From positions 434,001 through 498,000 of the forward strand of contig NZ_NPDM01000001.1 of assembly GCF_002812085.1 (NCBI RefSeq): a stretch of 64,000 bases of DNA. Direction: 5' to 3'. The position numbers and the translations under genes were made by a program. The notes beneath the pieces are model-generated. The model made no database searches. It saw nothing but the letters and a program-made list of their open reading frames with translations, and was not told the origin of the DNA. Positions 52,253 to 60,787 of this stretch are shown here, in pieces (the first letter of the stretch is position 1; every line of letters starts with the position of its first letter). This stretch comes from Leptospira levettii (GTDB lineage: Bacteria > Spirochaetota > Leptospiria > Leptospirales > Leptospiraceae).

Positions 52253-52686
52253 TGTCCATTCCTAAAAAAGATAATCGTATCAACATATTCGACTTCGTTA
52301 ATACAGTCCCAACAAAGACATTCAAACGAGGTGAGATCATCGTAAGAGAAGGTGATCCATCAAATGAGAAAATGTATTTTATTTTAAGTGGCACTTTATC
52401 AGTAGGAATGGGTGCACCTGACCAAGGAAATTTTCATGAAGTGAGAAAACTTTCTACAGGAGAGTTTTTTGGAGAGATTGCACTTATCTCTGCTCACCCA
52501 AGAGCGATGACAGTATTTATAGAATCGGATCGTGCACAACTAGGTATCTTAGATAAACAAAATTTGATTCGAATTGCAAATTCAAATCCAATGTTTGTAT
52601 ACGCACTATTGCAGACTTATGTAGAACGACTCATTGAAGCCGAACAAAAGTTAAAAGATCTTACCGAGGCGAGTGATGGGACTTAA
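52252..52686 (+). CDS. Single-domain cyclic-nucleotide-binding protein
   Basis: This 144-residue protein is almost entirely one cNMP-binding domain (about 15-125). It has 'FKRGEIIVREGDPSNEKMYFILSG' in pieces and the phosphate-binding cassette 'GEFFGEIALISAHPRAMTV', which retains Gly-Glu and the Pro-Arg needed to hold the cyclic phosphate. It has no DNA-binding helix-turn-helix or kinase domain, so it is probably a small receptor or adaptor. The TAATG junction couples it to the ankyrin gene. A cAMP-producing cyclase is encoded about 4 kb upstream. Confidence 0.87.
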   Translation: MSIPKKDNRINIFDFVNTVPTKTFKRGEIIVREGDPSNEKMYFILSGTLSVGMGAPDQGNFHEVRKLSTGEFFGEIALISAHPRAMTVFIESDRAQLGILDKQNLIRIANSNPMFVYALLQTYVERLIEAEQKLKDLTEASDGT

Positions 52687-53194
52687 AGAATCTCTAGCAA
52701 AACTTAGTATGATCAATATCAAAAGAGGAGAAGTCCTTTTTAAGGAAGGAGTTCCTTCGAATGGAGCTATGTTCTTTTTGTTTGAAGGTCAGTTAGACAT
52801 TTATAAACAAATTGAAGGTAAACACACCAAACTAAGAAGTATATTACCTGGTGAATTTTTCGGTGAAATGGCTATCATCAACAATAGCCCAAGAGCGGCA
52901 TCAATTGTAGTGGTCTCTGAATCGGCAAAACTTGGTATCATCAATCGAACTACTTTTGTGCAAATGAGTCAGGAAAGCCCTGAGTTTTTATTTTTGTTAC
53001 TGAAAAAAGTAATCGAAAGATTATATGAAACTGATGGAAAAATTAGAGCAATCAAAAGGAAACAAGATGAAGACTCAATGATTTCCAAAGTTGTACCCAC
53101 TGTCTCCAATTCTGATTCAGATTCGAATGGAGAGAACCAAGGGGTAGTACCTTTAGAAACATTCACAGATGATGTACAATCAATTGGTGAATGA
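52676..53194 (+). CDS. Second single-domain cyclic-nucleotide-binding protein
   Basis: This protein of about 172 residues is a paralogue of the preceding gene. It has 'IKRGEVLFKEGVPSNGAMFF', then 'LFEGQLDIYKQ', and the cassette 'GEFFGEMAIINNSPRAASIV', again with Glu and Arg in place. A Ser/Asp-rich tail of about 45 residues follows. I use the ATG at 52676, preceded by GAGG; it overlaps the first CNB gene by 11 bp. The two could form homo- or heterodimers. The stop is one base from the convergent SDR gene. Confidence 0.86.
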   Translation: MGLKESLAKLSMINIKRGEVLFKEGVPSNGAMFFLFEGQLDIYKQIEGKHTKLRSILPGEFFGEMAIINNSPRAASIVVVSESAKLGIINRTTFVQMSQESPEFLFLLLKKVIERLYETDGKIRAIKRKQDEDSMISKVVPTVSNSDSDSNGENQGVVPLETFTDDVQSIGE

Positions 53195-53195
53195 T

Positions 53196-53903
53196 TTATA
53201 AATTGAATTTTTTTCTTTTGATTTTAAATATTTCTGGCCTAACAACAATTTCAGGAACTACAAATCCAGATTGATCCAAGATTAAATGTTTAACCACATT
53301 AGCAATTTGGTCTGGTAACAAATATGACTTTGGATCTTGATCTGGTTCTATATTCAAATGATTATAAAAATCTGTTTTAGTGATATCAGGTATCACTAAG
53401 TGTACCTTAACTGAGTATTTTCGAAGTTCATCAAATAATAACCGAGCATATTGGTGAATTCCAGCCTTTAGTGAACCATAAACATTTCCCCATGGAGATA
53501 TTTCATTTCCCGAAATCGAACCAATAAAGATAATTCTACCCTCATTTTTTTTCAAAATACGCGTGAGAGAACTTGTTAAAATCATAGAGGAAGTCAGATG
53601 AACTTGCACCATTTCTGATATTTTTTCAGGAGATAATTCTTCCATGGGTGCAAAGTATGCAATTCCAGCATTATTGATTAACAATGAAATACGATCTTTA
53701 TCAGGAATCAAATTTAGGATCTTGGGAATCGAATTTGGATCACTTAAATCTCCTTTCAGTAAATGAAAATCTTCGTATAACTCTTGGCTTTTTTCTGGAT
53801 TCCTACAAATTCCATACACGATAAAATCCATTCCAAGCAAGACTTTTGAGATAGCGAATCCAATGCCTCGTGATGCTCCTGTTACGACTGCAACCTTTTT
53901 CAT
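53196..53903 (-). CDS. Short-chain dehydrogenase/reductase
   Basis: This 235-residue SDR has the Rossmann motif 'VTGASRGIGFAIS' at residues 6-18, 'LLINNAGIAYFAP' and the catalytic Ser in 'IFIGSISGN'. The Tyr-x-x-x-Lys pair is in 'NVYGSLKAGI'. The Gly pattern favours NADP(H). The substrate is unknown; such enzymes act on alcohols, ketones and acyl intermediates. It overlaps the secreted-esterase gene upstream by 4 bp. It converges on the CNB gene at its stop. Confidence 0.88.
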   Translation of the reverse strand: MKKVAVVTGASRGIGFAISKVLLGMDFIVYGICRNPEKSQELYEDFHLLKGDLSDPNSIPKILNLIPDKDRISLLINNAGIAYFAPMEELSPEKISEMVQVHLTSSMILTSSLTRILKKNEGRIIFIGSISGNEISPWGNVYGSLKAGIHQYARLLFDELRKYSVKVHLVIPDITKTDFYNHLNIEPDQDPKSYLLPDQIANVVKHLILDQSGFVVPEIVVRPEIFKIKRKKFNL

Positions 53904-54820
53904 TTTAAACTATCCATGAATTCCCATACCAACAAAGAGGCATCAATTACCTTTGTCGTTTTTCCTTGATTGATAAATGGAATCATTGTTGTTTCTCCTG
54001 GCCAACTATGGCCAAGACCATTCAATTGAATCAATTCAACAATTTTGTTATTTGAACATTTTGAAAACCTTTCAAAATGAATCTGAATATTGTTTCCATC
54101 TTCCACAAAATCCTTAGTCGTTTTGGTAACTGTATCTTCGCAACGATTCCATTCCCTCCATCTAAAGATGCTATCTGTAACCGAAAGAATTTCTTTACCA
54201 TCTTTTACATAACCTCCATTAAAAGGAACCAATGGATCTTCAGTGCCAGCCATAATGGCAACAGAGACAGGCACTGTGTTATGTTTTTGTTTTGATTTTA
54301 ATAATGCCACGGAAATTTGAGCAGCCACACTCATCACCCCTCTCCATAGTTCCGATTTTTCAATCGCTAATCTTTGGGCCATAAAGCCACCATTGGAATG
54401 ACCAACCAAATACACATAACGTTCGTCAACTGAACCCTCTGCAATCATACGTTTTACAATCGATTCGATAAATAAAACATCGTTGATTGAAGCCTCATCG
54501 GCAGGTGAGTTACCTCTTCCATCAGCCCAACTCCTCTTATATCCATCAGGAAATACGACAATAAATCCTTTTAAATCCGCAACCTCGTTTAACTTAGTTT
54601 GTTTCATCATCGTAACCCCAGTTCCGAATCTACCATGAAGTGCAACTAACATCGGTATGGGCAACCCATTCCAATTTTTTGGATAATGTACTGTGTATGT
54701 GCGTTTTACTCCATTCAATTGGAAATAATCATTTTTTTCATTGGGTTTTAATTTATAAAAGTAACCCATACAAGAAAATAATGTAATCAGACAAAAAATC
54801 CCTACTTTAAATTTTTTCAT
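53900..54820 (-). CDS. Exported esterase, PHB-depolymerase/LpqC-like
   Basis: This 306-residue protein has a signal peptide with a lipobox-like 'TLFSC' (about residue 17), so it is probably a lipoprotein. The alpha/beta-hydrolase core shows 'YTVHYPKNW', 'MLVALHGRFGTG', 'FIVVFPDGYKRSWADGRG', the nucleophile in 'LVGHSNGGFMAQ' and the His in 'NGLGHSWPG'. The layout matches the polyhydroxybutyrate depolymerase/feruloyl-esterase-like (LpqC) family, which cuts polyester or aryl ester bonds outside the cytoplasm. The start overlaps the upstream lipoprotein gene by 4 bp. Confidence 0.85.
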   Translation of the reverse strand: MKKFKVGIFCLITLFSCMGYFYKLKPNEKNDYFQLNGVKRTYTVHYPKNWNGLPIPMLVALHGRFGTGVTMMKQTKLNEVADLKGFIVVFPDGYKRSWADGRGNSPADEASINDVLFIESIVKRMIAEGSVDERYVYLVGHSNGGFMAQRLAIEKSELWRGVMSVAAQISVALLKSKQKHNTVPVSVAIMAGTEDPLVPFNGGYVKDGKEILSVTDSIFRWREWNRCEDTVTKTTKDFVEDGNNIQIHFERFSKCSNNKIVELIQLNGLGHSWPGETTMIPFINQGKTTKVIDASLLVWEFMDSLK

Positions 54821-55341
54821 TGAGTCATCTCCAATTTGGTTACCTCAAGAAGTTGTTCTTTGTAAATTCTGTTTGGCCAATTGGTAATCATCAAAATTAC
54901 CACAGGAATCCCTCTCCACTGGTCCATACCAACGGAATATTCATTTTCAAAAAGTATTTCATCTGATCGCGAATAACGGAATGTTAGTGATTGTTCTGTC
55001 CGAATATGGGATGGAAAAATACCACCTGAAAAAAATGTAAGAAGAAACTGCACTTTATGCAAAAATGGATATTGATACTTCGGGTCTTTTTTTTGTAATA
55101 TCACTTCCAACGAGGATGAAGCAGACTGATCCTCGATTAACCCTTGTTTCTTGATATAATCAAAAATAATTTCTTTTTCCGATTCATATCGATAGAATCC
55201 TGTAAAAGTGAGTCTGATTCTCTTTTCTTCTATTTTAAGTTTGTTACGATTTTTGGAAGTGACAGGATCGGGAAAAGCAGCACAGTTTAAAAAGAACAAA
55301 ACAGGCATTAAAACTAGAATTTTTTTCAGATCAAAGGTCAT
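54817..55341 (-). CDS. Putative lipoprotein, unknown function (pair member 2)
   Basis: This protein of about 174 residues has a signal peptide with the lipobox 'LFFLNC'. I chose the ATG at 55341 because AGGAG lies nine bases upstream; the ATG at 55350 directly abuts that site. The mature part has 'IRLTFTGFYRYESEKEIIFDYIKKQ', a variable middle and 'MDQWRGIPVVILMITNWPNRI' near the end. The upstream gene encodes a lipoprotein of similar layout, so they may be distant paralogues that work together. No known family. Confidence 0.6.
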   Translation of the reverse strand: MTFDLKKILVLMPVLFFLNCAAFPDPVTSKNRNKLKIEEKRIRLTFTGFYRYESEKEIIFDYIKKQGLIEDQSASSSLEVILQKKDPKYQYPFLHKVQFLLTFFSGGIFPSHIRTEQSLTFRYSRSDEILFENEYSVGMDQWRGIPVVILMITNWPNRIYKEQLLEVTKLEMTQ

Positions 55342-55942
55342 GTTTTGCATCTCCTAAAAACTCCAAAACTTTCTCCGTTAAAATAGATTTCCACTGATCT
55401 CTGTCATCTACCCACATGAATAAAATCGATACCCAACCAAATACACGATAGGACTCCATTGGGTATCGATATTCTCTCTCTATTTTCCCATTTTTTTTGA
55501 GTCGAAATAAAAGATAATCATCATCGCGATCAATATCAGGAACAACAAAGAATGTGCTAACTGCTAAAAAACGGTTCACTAAATACAATAAAAATCGATC
55601 CTGTTTCCGTTCCGCTAAATACGAAACTGGCTCAGTTGATTCTCCCAAAAAAAATTTAAACTTAGGACTTGACTCTAATATGATTTGTAGATGTAAATCT
55701 GCTTTCGTTTGATCATAATACCGAACAGAAGAAAATTTGCCTGATTTTTCTAAAGCTGATAAAATGTAAGTTACACGCCTTCTATCAAGCTCTTCATCCC
55801 ATCCGATTAATTCATAACTCAAAGATCGACTGTGTATTTCTTCGTTTAGTTCAATTTTTCGTCGTTCGCTTGAATAAAAAACCGAACACGAAATACATAA
55901 ATTGAAAATTAAAAAAAATACTTTTAGCTTTATATTTTTCAT
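55331..55942 (-). CDS. Putative lipoprotein, unknown function (pair member 1)
   Basis: This 203-residue protein has a signal peptide ending in the lipobox 'NLCISC'. The mature part includes 'RVTYILSALEKSGKFSSVRYY', 'ADLHLQIILESS', a hydrophobic stretch at 'FLLYLVNRFLAVSTFFVVPD' and 'DDRDQWKSILTEKVLEF'. The helix-then-strand step 'sal-x-x-sGkF' followed by 'ADLhLqi' recalls small-molecule or LPS-assembly-type lipoproteins but gives no safe assignment. It ends inside the next lipoprotein gene (11 bp overlap) and begins 2 bp after the AlkC-like gene. Confidence 0.6.
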   Translation of the reverse strand: MKNIKLKVFFLIFNLCISCSVFYSSERRKIELNEEIHSRSLSYELIGWDEELDRRRVTYILSALEKSGKFSSVRYYDQTKADLHLQIILESSPKFKFFLGESTEPVSYLAERKQDRFLLYLVNRFLAVSTFFVVPDIDRDDDYLLFRLKKNGKIEREYRYPMESYRVFGWVSILFMWVDDRDQWKSILTEKVLEFLGDAKHDL

Positions 55943-55944
55943 TT

Positions 55945-57054
55945 TTATTTACCATTTAACAATTCAAATTGAGCAGTTTTACATTCACTCCCATTCATAA
56001 CAATTGTGATGCTATGTTTTCCTGGATAATACACTCTTGTTGTGATAGGTTTAAAAGAATGTTTTTTATTAATTTCAATTTTTTCTTTTGATTTTAATAA
56101 TTTTTCACCTAACTGGAAAACTTTGTTTCCAAGTCTGCCATTTGCCAACAAAAAACCAATTTTATATTCTATCCTAATCTTTATGTTTTTAGTGGAGGGA
56201 TTCAAAAAACTTAGATGAAACTCTAACGAATCTCCAATTTTAATTTTATTTTTCGTTAAAGTTAATTTAAAATCTTCGGGTTTCCACTTGGTATCATATT
56301 GAAAATATGATAATGCTCTGACATCCGCTTTTTTGAGTAATCCGCGTAATGCATGTTTCAAATTCTTATCTAAAATTTCTGAAACACCAAACTTATTTTT
56401 ACAAAATTCTAGCACAAGATCAGGTTGAAGTTTTGAAATATCATTCAGATGATTGGATACACTTCTTCGGACAATTTCATTTTCATCATTCCATAAGTTT
56501 TCTAAAATACTCAGATGAATTTCCGGTTGCCTTTTGATTGCAGGAACTCCAATGCCCCAAGGTAAAATAGGCCTACTTCCTTCACTTGCCAATCTTCTAA
56601 CAAATGGTTCTTTGTGGTTTGACCATTCCTCCATTTGTCTTACTGTTTTTTCAAAAAAATTGATATAATAAAATCGAATGGCAAACTCTGCACTTGAAAA
56701 TACAGTCGTCTTTTCTAATATTCGCATAGAAGTTTCAAAATCCTGAATTCCAGATTTAACTACAATATCATTCAGAAAAATATATGGGAAATTAAAATCA
56801 CTAACACCTTGTTTTCTTAATAATTTAATTAATGCCATAAGTTTTGGCTCAATTTTAACCAAGGGATCGTTCCAAAAGAACAAAAATGTATCCGCGATAC
56901 GATTGATCCTTTCCTTTAGTTCATAATTTTTCCAAGGAGATTCCATGAGTTTTTTTTGAAAATCGGAAGCTTTAATCTTTGGATCGATTTGGGAAACGAC
57001 AAAACTTAAATTTTGAATCCAATGAGATGAATAAATTTCTTTTAATGGTTCCAT
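55945..57054 (-). CDS. AlkC-like DNA alkylation repair protein
   Basis: This 369-residue protein has an N-terminal HEAT-like helical repeat region (about 1-265). The signature 'RRLASEGSRPILPWG' (about 153-167) is a hallmark of the AlkC/AlkD alkylpurine glycosylases. The C-terminal 100 residues are beta-rich ('IGDSLEFHLSFLNPS', 'YYPGKHSITIVMNG') and match the Ig-like domain that distinguishes AlkC from AlkD. It should excise 3-methyladenine or 3-methylcytosine-type lesions without base flipping. It lies downstream of the NMT1-like kinase and upstream of the lipoproteins, a context with no obvious link to repair. Confidence 0.83.
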   Translation of the reverse strand: MEPLKEIYSSHWIQNLSFVVSQIDPKIKASDFQKKLMESPWKNYELKERINRIADTFLFFWNDPLVKIEPKLMALIKLLRKQGVSDFNFPYIFLNDIVVKSGIQDFETSMRILEKTTVFSSAEFAIRFYYINFFEKTVRQMEEWSNHKEPFVRRLASEGSRPILPWGIGVPAIKRQPEIHLSILENLWNDENEIVRRSVSNHLNDISKLQPDLVLEFCKNKFGVSEILDKNLKHALRGLLKKADVRALSYFQYDTKWKPEDFKLTLTKNKIKIGDSLEFHLSFLNPSTKNIKIRIEYKIGFLLANGRLGNKVFQLGEKLLKSKEKIEINKKHSFKPITTRVYYPGKHSITIVMNGSECKTAQFELLNGK

Positions 57055-57117
57055 TGTTAATGCATTACTATCAATTGAATTTTATTTTTGTAAGAACCAA
57101 ACAAATACTTACGATAC

Positions 57118-59268
57118 TTAAGGATTAACTTTTGGTAACCATACGGAAAAACATGCACCTTGACTACTGGGTTCCAGTTCAATTTTTCCACCCATTTGTA
57201 TGATCATTTTTTTACAAATGTCAAGTCCTAGTCCCATTCCTTCGCCATTTGGTTTGGTCGTAAAAAATGGATCAAAAATCTTATCTTTAATATTCTCTGG
57301 AACTCCAACACCAGAATCAATGATAGAGACTTTGATCCAATTTTGATCAGTATTTATCTTAATTTCTAATGTGCCGTTAAAAGACATGGCATGTAAAGCG
57401 TTATTAATTAGATTAATCCAAACTTGATTAAGTTTATCACGATTTCCCTTACATTTAAGTTCAGATCCATAACTTTTAACTACCGTTATCTTACTTAAGT
57501 TGTAATGATAAAGTGACAATATAGTTTCAATCTCAGTTTCTAAATCGATCACCGATTCGTTGCTAGTTGTTTCTTTTTCTGATACTAGGTAATTTTTCAA
57601 AGCACGGATAACGTGAGTTGCCTTTTCGGAAGCTACTGAAATAATTTGATTACATCGATATGCTGAATTGATACTCGCCACTGAACGAAGAATGTCCATT
57701 GATCGTTCACTTTCTAATATATATTCAATCTGATCCAACTTTCGGAACAGACCCGTTTCAATCACTAGTTGTATAAGATCGCCATACAACTCCATTTTTT
57801 CCAACTGAGAAAACTTTGAATGTAACTCTTTCCTTAATGACCTTTCCGATTTACCTTCCAAATATACTTGATTATCTAAACTTTCTTTTAGAACGATTTG
57901 GTAACGCTTAGTATCTTCTTCATTAAAATTGATAATCGTTGAGATTACAATTTGCAACTTATTCTTTAGAAAATCATAAAGTGATAAGTTAGATGAAACA
58001 ATGGCTCCCAAAGGAGTATTTAATTCATGAGCCATTCCTGCTGCTAACTGGCCCAAAACAGCCAATTTTTCAGATGCAAGTAATCGATCTTGTGCATCGG
58101 TAAGTTCTTTTAATGTATTTACCAAACTTTGATTTAAAATTTGTAAACTTTCATTCGATTTTCTTAATTCTTCTGTTCTTTGTATAACTTGATTTTTTAA
58201 ATTTTCTGAGTATTGTTTATTTAGCCTTCTCCATTGAATTAACCAAATAACTCCTACTCCTACTAAAACGATAAAAAAAGTATAATAAAGCCAATCATAA
58301 TTTGTAGGAGGATTCGGATCATACAAAAACCCTTTTAAACTTATGTTCCTGGGCAACATTCCAAGTTCGTAATATATATCATTGATATGTTTCCATCTAC
58401 CTGGATTCATATAGCCCATTTCAACAAGCACAGGTTGTATCAATGGAGTCATTTGCTGAGCTTCAAATAATAGGCGTTCTTTCGGATTTTTTTTGGAATA
58501 TTTATTATAAATGAGATCAGCAATTTCTTCTTGGTGACTCATCGCATATTGCCAACCACGTAGTGTTGCTTCGCGAAAAGCTTTCACTCTATTTGGAAAT
58601 TTTTCTACTTCATCTTCGCTTGTAAAAAAGTTATCTCCATAAAAATCAATCCCTGCCAATCTTGGAGAATAAGCAATGACTTGGAATCCAGCTTTTTTAA
58701 AATCAAAAGCCTGTGTAGTTGCATATCCCGAATAAGCATCAACTCGACCTTCAATTAAATCTCTTGGGTTAAAACGATGTTCCAATAATTGAAGATCTGA
58801 TGTATTAATTCCTTCTTTCTTCAGGTAGGCAACAATTTCCTCCATCCAAGGAGTTAACATAACTCGTTTTCCAACTAAATCATGAATGCTCTGAACATTT
58901 GATGACTTTTTAAAAAACAAAACAGATGGAGAATGTTGGAAAATAACTCCTAATACAACAATAGGTTTTCCCATATGTCGGTGTAATAATAATTCATTAC
59001 TTCCGACACCATATTGTCCTGTTGTTCGTACAACTTTTTCGTGAATACCACGTATCCCAACTGTACTTTCTATAAGTTCTACATCTAAACCAACGTCTTT
59101 GTAAAAACCTTTTTCATAGGCAGCATAATAACCAGCAAACTGAAACTGATGAAACCATTTGAGATGCAGGGTTACCTTATCTAAGGCAAATAGTGTTTGG
59201 AAAGGTAATATAAAAAATAAAATGAATAAGACATAGTTCATTCTGCGACAAATCGAAGTCGTTTCCAT
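57118..59268 (-). CDS. Histidine kinase with NMT1/THI5-like periplasmic sensor domain
   Basis: This 716-residue protein has a signal sequence, a periplasmic substrate-binding domain (about 30-310; 'LHLKWFHQFQFAGYYAAYEKGFY', 'GLDVELIES') of the NMT1/THI5 type, one transmembrane helix (326-346), a coiled coil and a kinase core. His414 in 'AAGMAHELNTPLG' is the likely phosphate acceptor. 'QVWINLINNALHAM', 'IDSGVGVP' and 'GEGMGLGLDICKK' form the ATP site. As in the kinase at 29 kb, a long insertion (about 430-545) separates the two dimerisation helices. It probably senses a pyrimidine-like or similar small ligand. No response regulator is adjacent. Confidence 0.87.
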   Translation of the reverse strand: METTSICRRMNYVLFILFFILPFQTLFALDKVTLHLKWFHQFQFAGYYAAYEKGFYKDVGLDVELIESTVGIRGIHEKVVRTTGQYGVGSNELLLHRHMGKPIVVLGVIFQHSPSVLFFKKSSNVQSIHDLVGKRVMLTPWMEEIVAYLKKEGINTSDLQLLEHRFNPRDLIEGRVDAYSGYATTQAFDFKKAGFQVIAYSPRLAGIDFYGDNFFTSEDEVEKFPNRVKAFREATLRGWQYAMSHQEEIADLIYNKYSKKNPKERLLFEAQQMTPLIQPVLVEMGYMNPGRWKHINDIYYELGMLPRNISLKGFLYDPNPPTNYDWLYYTFFIVLVGVGVIWLIQWRRLNKQYSENLKNQVIQRTEELRKSNESLQILNQSLVNTLKELTDAQDRLLASEKLAVLGQLAAGMAHELNTPLGAIVSSNLSLYDFLKNKLQIVISTIINFNEEDTKRYQIVLKESLDNQVYLEGKSERSLRKELHSKFSQLEKMELYGDLIQLVIETGLFRKLDQIEYILESERSMDILRSVASINSAYRCNQIISVASEKATHVIRALKNYLVSEKETTSNESVIDLETEIETILSLYHYNLSKITVVKSYGSELKCKGNRDKLNQVWINLINNALHAMSFNGTLEIKINTDQNWIKVSIIDSGVGVPENIKDKIFDPFFTTKPNGEGMGLGLDICKKMIIQMGGKIELEPSSQGACFSVWLPKVNP

Positions 59269-59282
59269 TCTATTAATGTTTT

Positions 59283-59306
59283 ATTGATTTAGCAGTGCAA
59301 ATCAAT
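59283..59306. promoter_or_regulatory. Inverted repeat upstream of the NMT1-like kinase gene
   Basis: ATTGATTT (59283-59290) and AAATCAAT (59299-59306) form perfect 8-bp arms around an 8-base spacer in the 64-bp gap between padR and the kinase gene. No U-run follows on either strand, so an operator is more likely than a terminator. Confidence 0.4.
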
Positions 59307-59332
59307 GAAATAACATATTAATTCGATTATTT

Positions 59333-59881
59333 TTAAACTTTTTCTTGGATTTTTCCCTTTACCTTTTGTATCCAATCTAAATTTAACAAAGCCTGTTTCT
59401 CCGCATATTCCAAAGTTAAATTCCAATACTCAGTATCAGGGTGTTTTTCCCATTCTGTTTTTAGTTCTTTTTGAAATACTTTTAATGATTTTAAATCTTC
59501 CTTTTGTTTTCTGATTTCACCTTCCAGTTGTTCCATAAGTAACTTGGGATTCATATGCCTACCAAAGAATACTTTAAATAACAATTCATTCCTTTTGTTT
59601 GTTTGAATCGGAGATTGGTCCATCCACTTTCGAAATTCCTCTAAACCAGGACGTGTAACCTTAAATACTTTTTTTTTCTTTCCATTTGAATCCGTTTTTT
59701 CCCACTCTTTAATGAATCCATCTTTTTCTAATTTGGATAATGTAGGATATATTTGTCCGAAACTTTCACTCCAAAAGAAACTAATCGTAGATTCGATATA
59801 CTTTCGAATCTCATACCCATTCATTTCACATTGGGATAATATTCCTAAAAGTGCATATTGTGTTTTACTTTCTCTTTTCAT
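59333..59881 (-). CDS. PadR family transcriptional regulator
   Basis: This 182-residue protein has the PadR winged helix at about residues 5-80 ('QYALLGILSQCEMNGYEIRKYI', then 'ESFGQIYPTLSKLEKDGFI' and 'KKKVFKVTRPGLEEFRKW'). A C-terminal helical dimerisation domain (Vir_act_alpha_C type) follows with 'LFKVFFGRHMNPKLLMEQLEGE' in part. PadR proteins usually repress genes for detoxification or efflux and release DNA on binding an aromatic ligand. It is the last gene of the operon that starts at 61378, overlapping the hydrolase by 4 bp, and probably controls the tandem repeats at that promoter. Confidence 0.9.
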   Translation of the reverse strand: MKRESKTQYALLGILSQCEMNGYEIRKYIESTISFFWSESFGQIYPTLSKLEKDGFIKEWEKTDSNGKKKKVFKVTRPGLEEFRKWMDQSPIQTNKRNELLFKVFFGRHMNPKLLMEQLEGEIRKQKEDLKSLKVFQKELKTEWEKHPDTEYWNLTLEYAEKQALLNLDWIQKVKGKIQEKV

Positions 59882-60786
59882 TTTTCCCGTAGTTTGTTAC
59901 GTATATTGATTTCTTTATGAAATAACATCAATGCAGAGATTACTTCTTTTGGTGTTTCCACCTGAGGCCAATGGCCAATTTTACTAGATAAAAAGTATAC
60001 AGAAGCAAATGGATATTCTTTTTTAAATCGTTTCGCCATATGGATTCCAGAATTAGGATCTATTGGTCCGCATATATAACAAAATGGAATTTTGGTATTT
60101 TTAAGTGTTTTGATCCATTTGTCTTGGTATTTAACTTTATCAAAGACCAAACGACCTATTAAATATGCTATATCTTTTCCTTGTTTGTAATTTAAAATAT
60201 TCCAATATTCATTTAATAATTCTGTATTTGGACCAGTTTCGGGTCCAAACATTTTTTTCAAAGAATTCTCAATCGAATTTCTTTTTATTTTTTTACTTAA
60301 ATACTTACCGATAAAATTCGGCGTTTGAGATAATAACCTTTGGATCATTCTTGGTTGATACACATCAGTAAACAAACCACCATTCATAAACGCAACAGAT
60401 AGAATTTCAAAATCCAAACTATCTATATTTCCCAACATTTCTTCAACGACACTTACGGCCAAATCATGTGCTAATATTCTTATCTTTTTAATTTTTAATT
60501 TATTTAATAGAGTTTTGATCGTTTCAACATAATCTTCAAAGGAATAGGTATGATTTTTTGGTTTATCGGAGAATCCCATACCTAAGAAATCGATAAATAC
60601 CAATCGGTATTGTTTAGATAAATCTTCTATAACCCAATTCCAATCATAACTGTTAAATGGATATCCATGTAACAAAAGTAATGGTTCACCATCTCCTAAT
60701 GTTCCATAGAATATGGAGTTACCGTTGTAATCATAAAAATTTCCAAATTCTTTCAGAGCAGAAGCATTAATAAACTTTCCTTTCAT
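59878..60786 (-). CDS. Alpha/beta hydrolase (haloalkane-dehalogenase/epoxide-hydrolase-like)
   Basis: This is a protein of about 302 residues with an alpha/beta hydrolase fold. It shows 'PLLLLHGYPFNSYDWNWVI' (oxyanion region), 'RLVFIDFLGMGFSDKP', a nucleophile-elbow region 'RILAHDLAVSVVEEML' with Asp in place of Ser, and 'SKIGHWPQVETP' with the catalytic His. An Asp nucleophile in G/A-H-D-x-G/A is typical of dehalogenases and epoxide hydrolases, which fits detoxification. I use the ATG at 60786 with GGAG upstream. It overlaps the flavodoxin-like gene by a few bases if the longer start is used. Confidence 0.82.
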   Translation of the reverse strand: MKGKFINASALKEFGNFYDYNGNSIFYGTLGDGEPLLLLHGYPFNSYDWNWVIEDLSKQYRLVFIDFLGMGFSDKPKNHTYSFEDYVETIKTLLNKLKIKKIRILAHDLAVSVVEEMLGNIDSLDFEILSVAFMNGGLFTDVYQPRMIQRLLSQTPNFIGKYLSKKIKRNSIENSLKKMFGPETGPNTELLNEYWNILNYKQGKDIAYLIGRLVFDKVKYQDKWIKTLKNTKIPFCYICGPIDPNSGIHMAKRFKKEYPFASVYFLSSKIGHWPQVETPKEVISALMLFHKEINIRNKLREK

Positions 60787-60787
60787 C

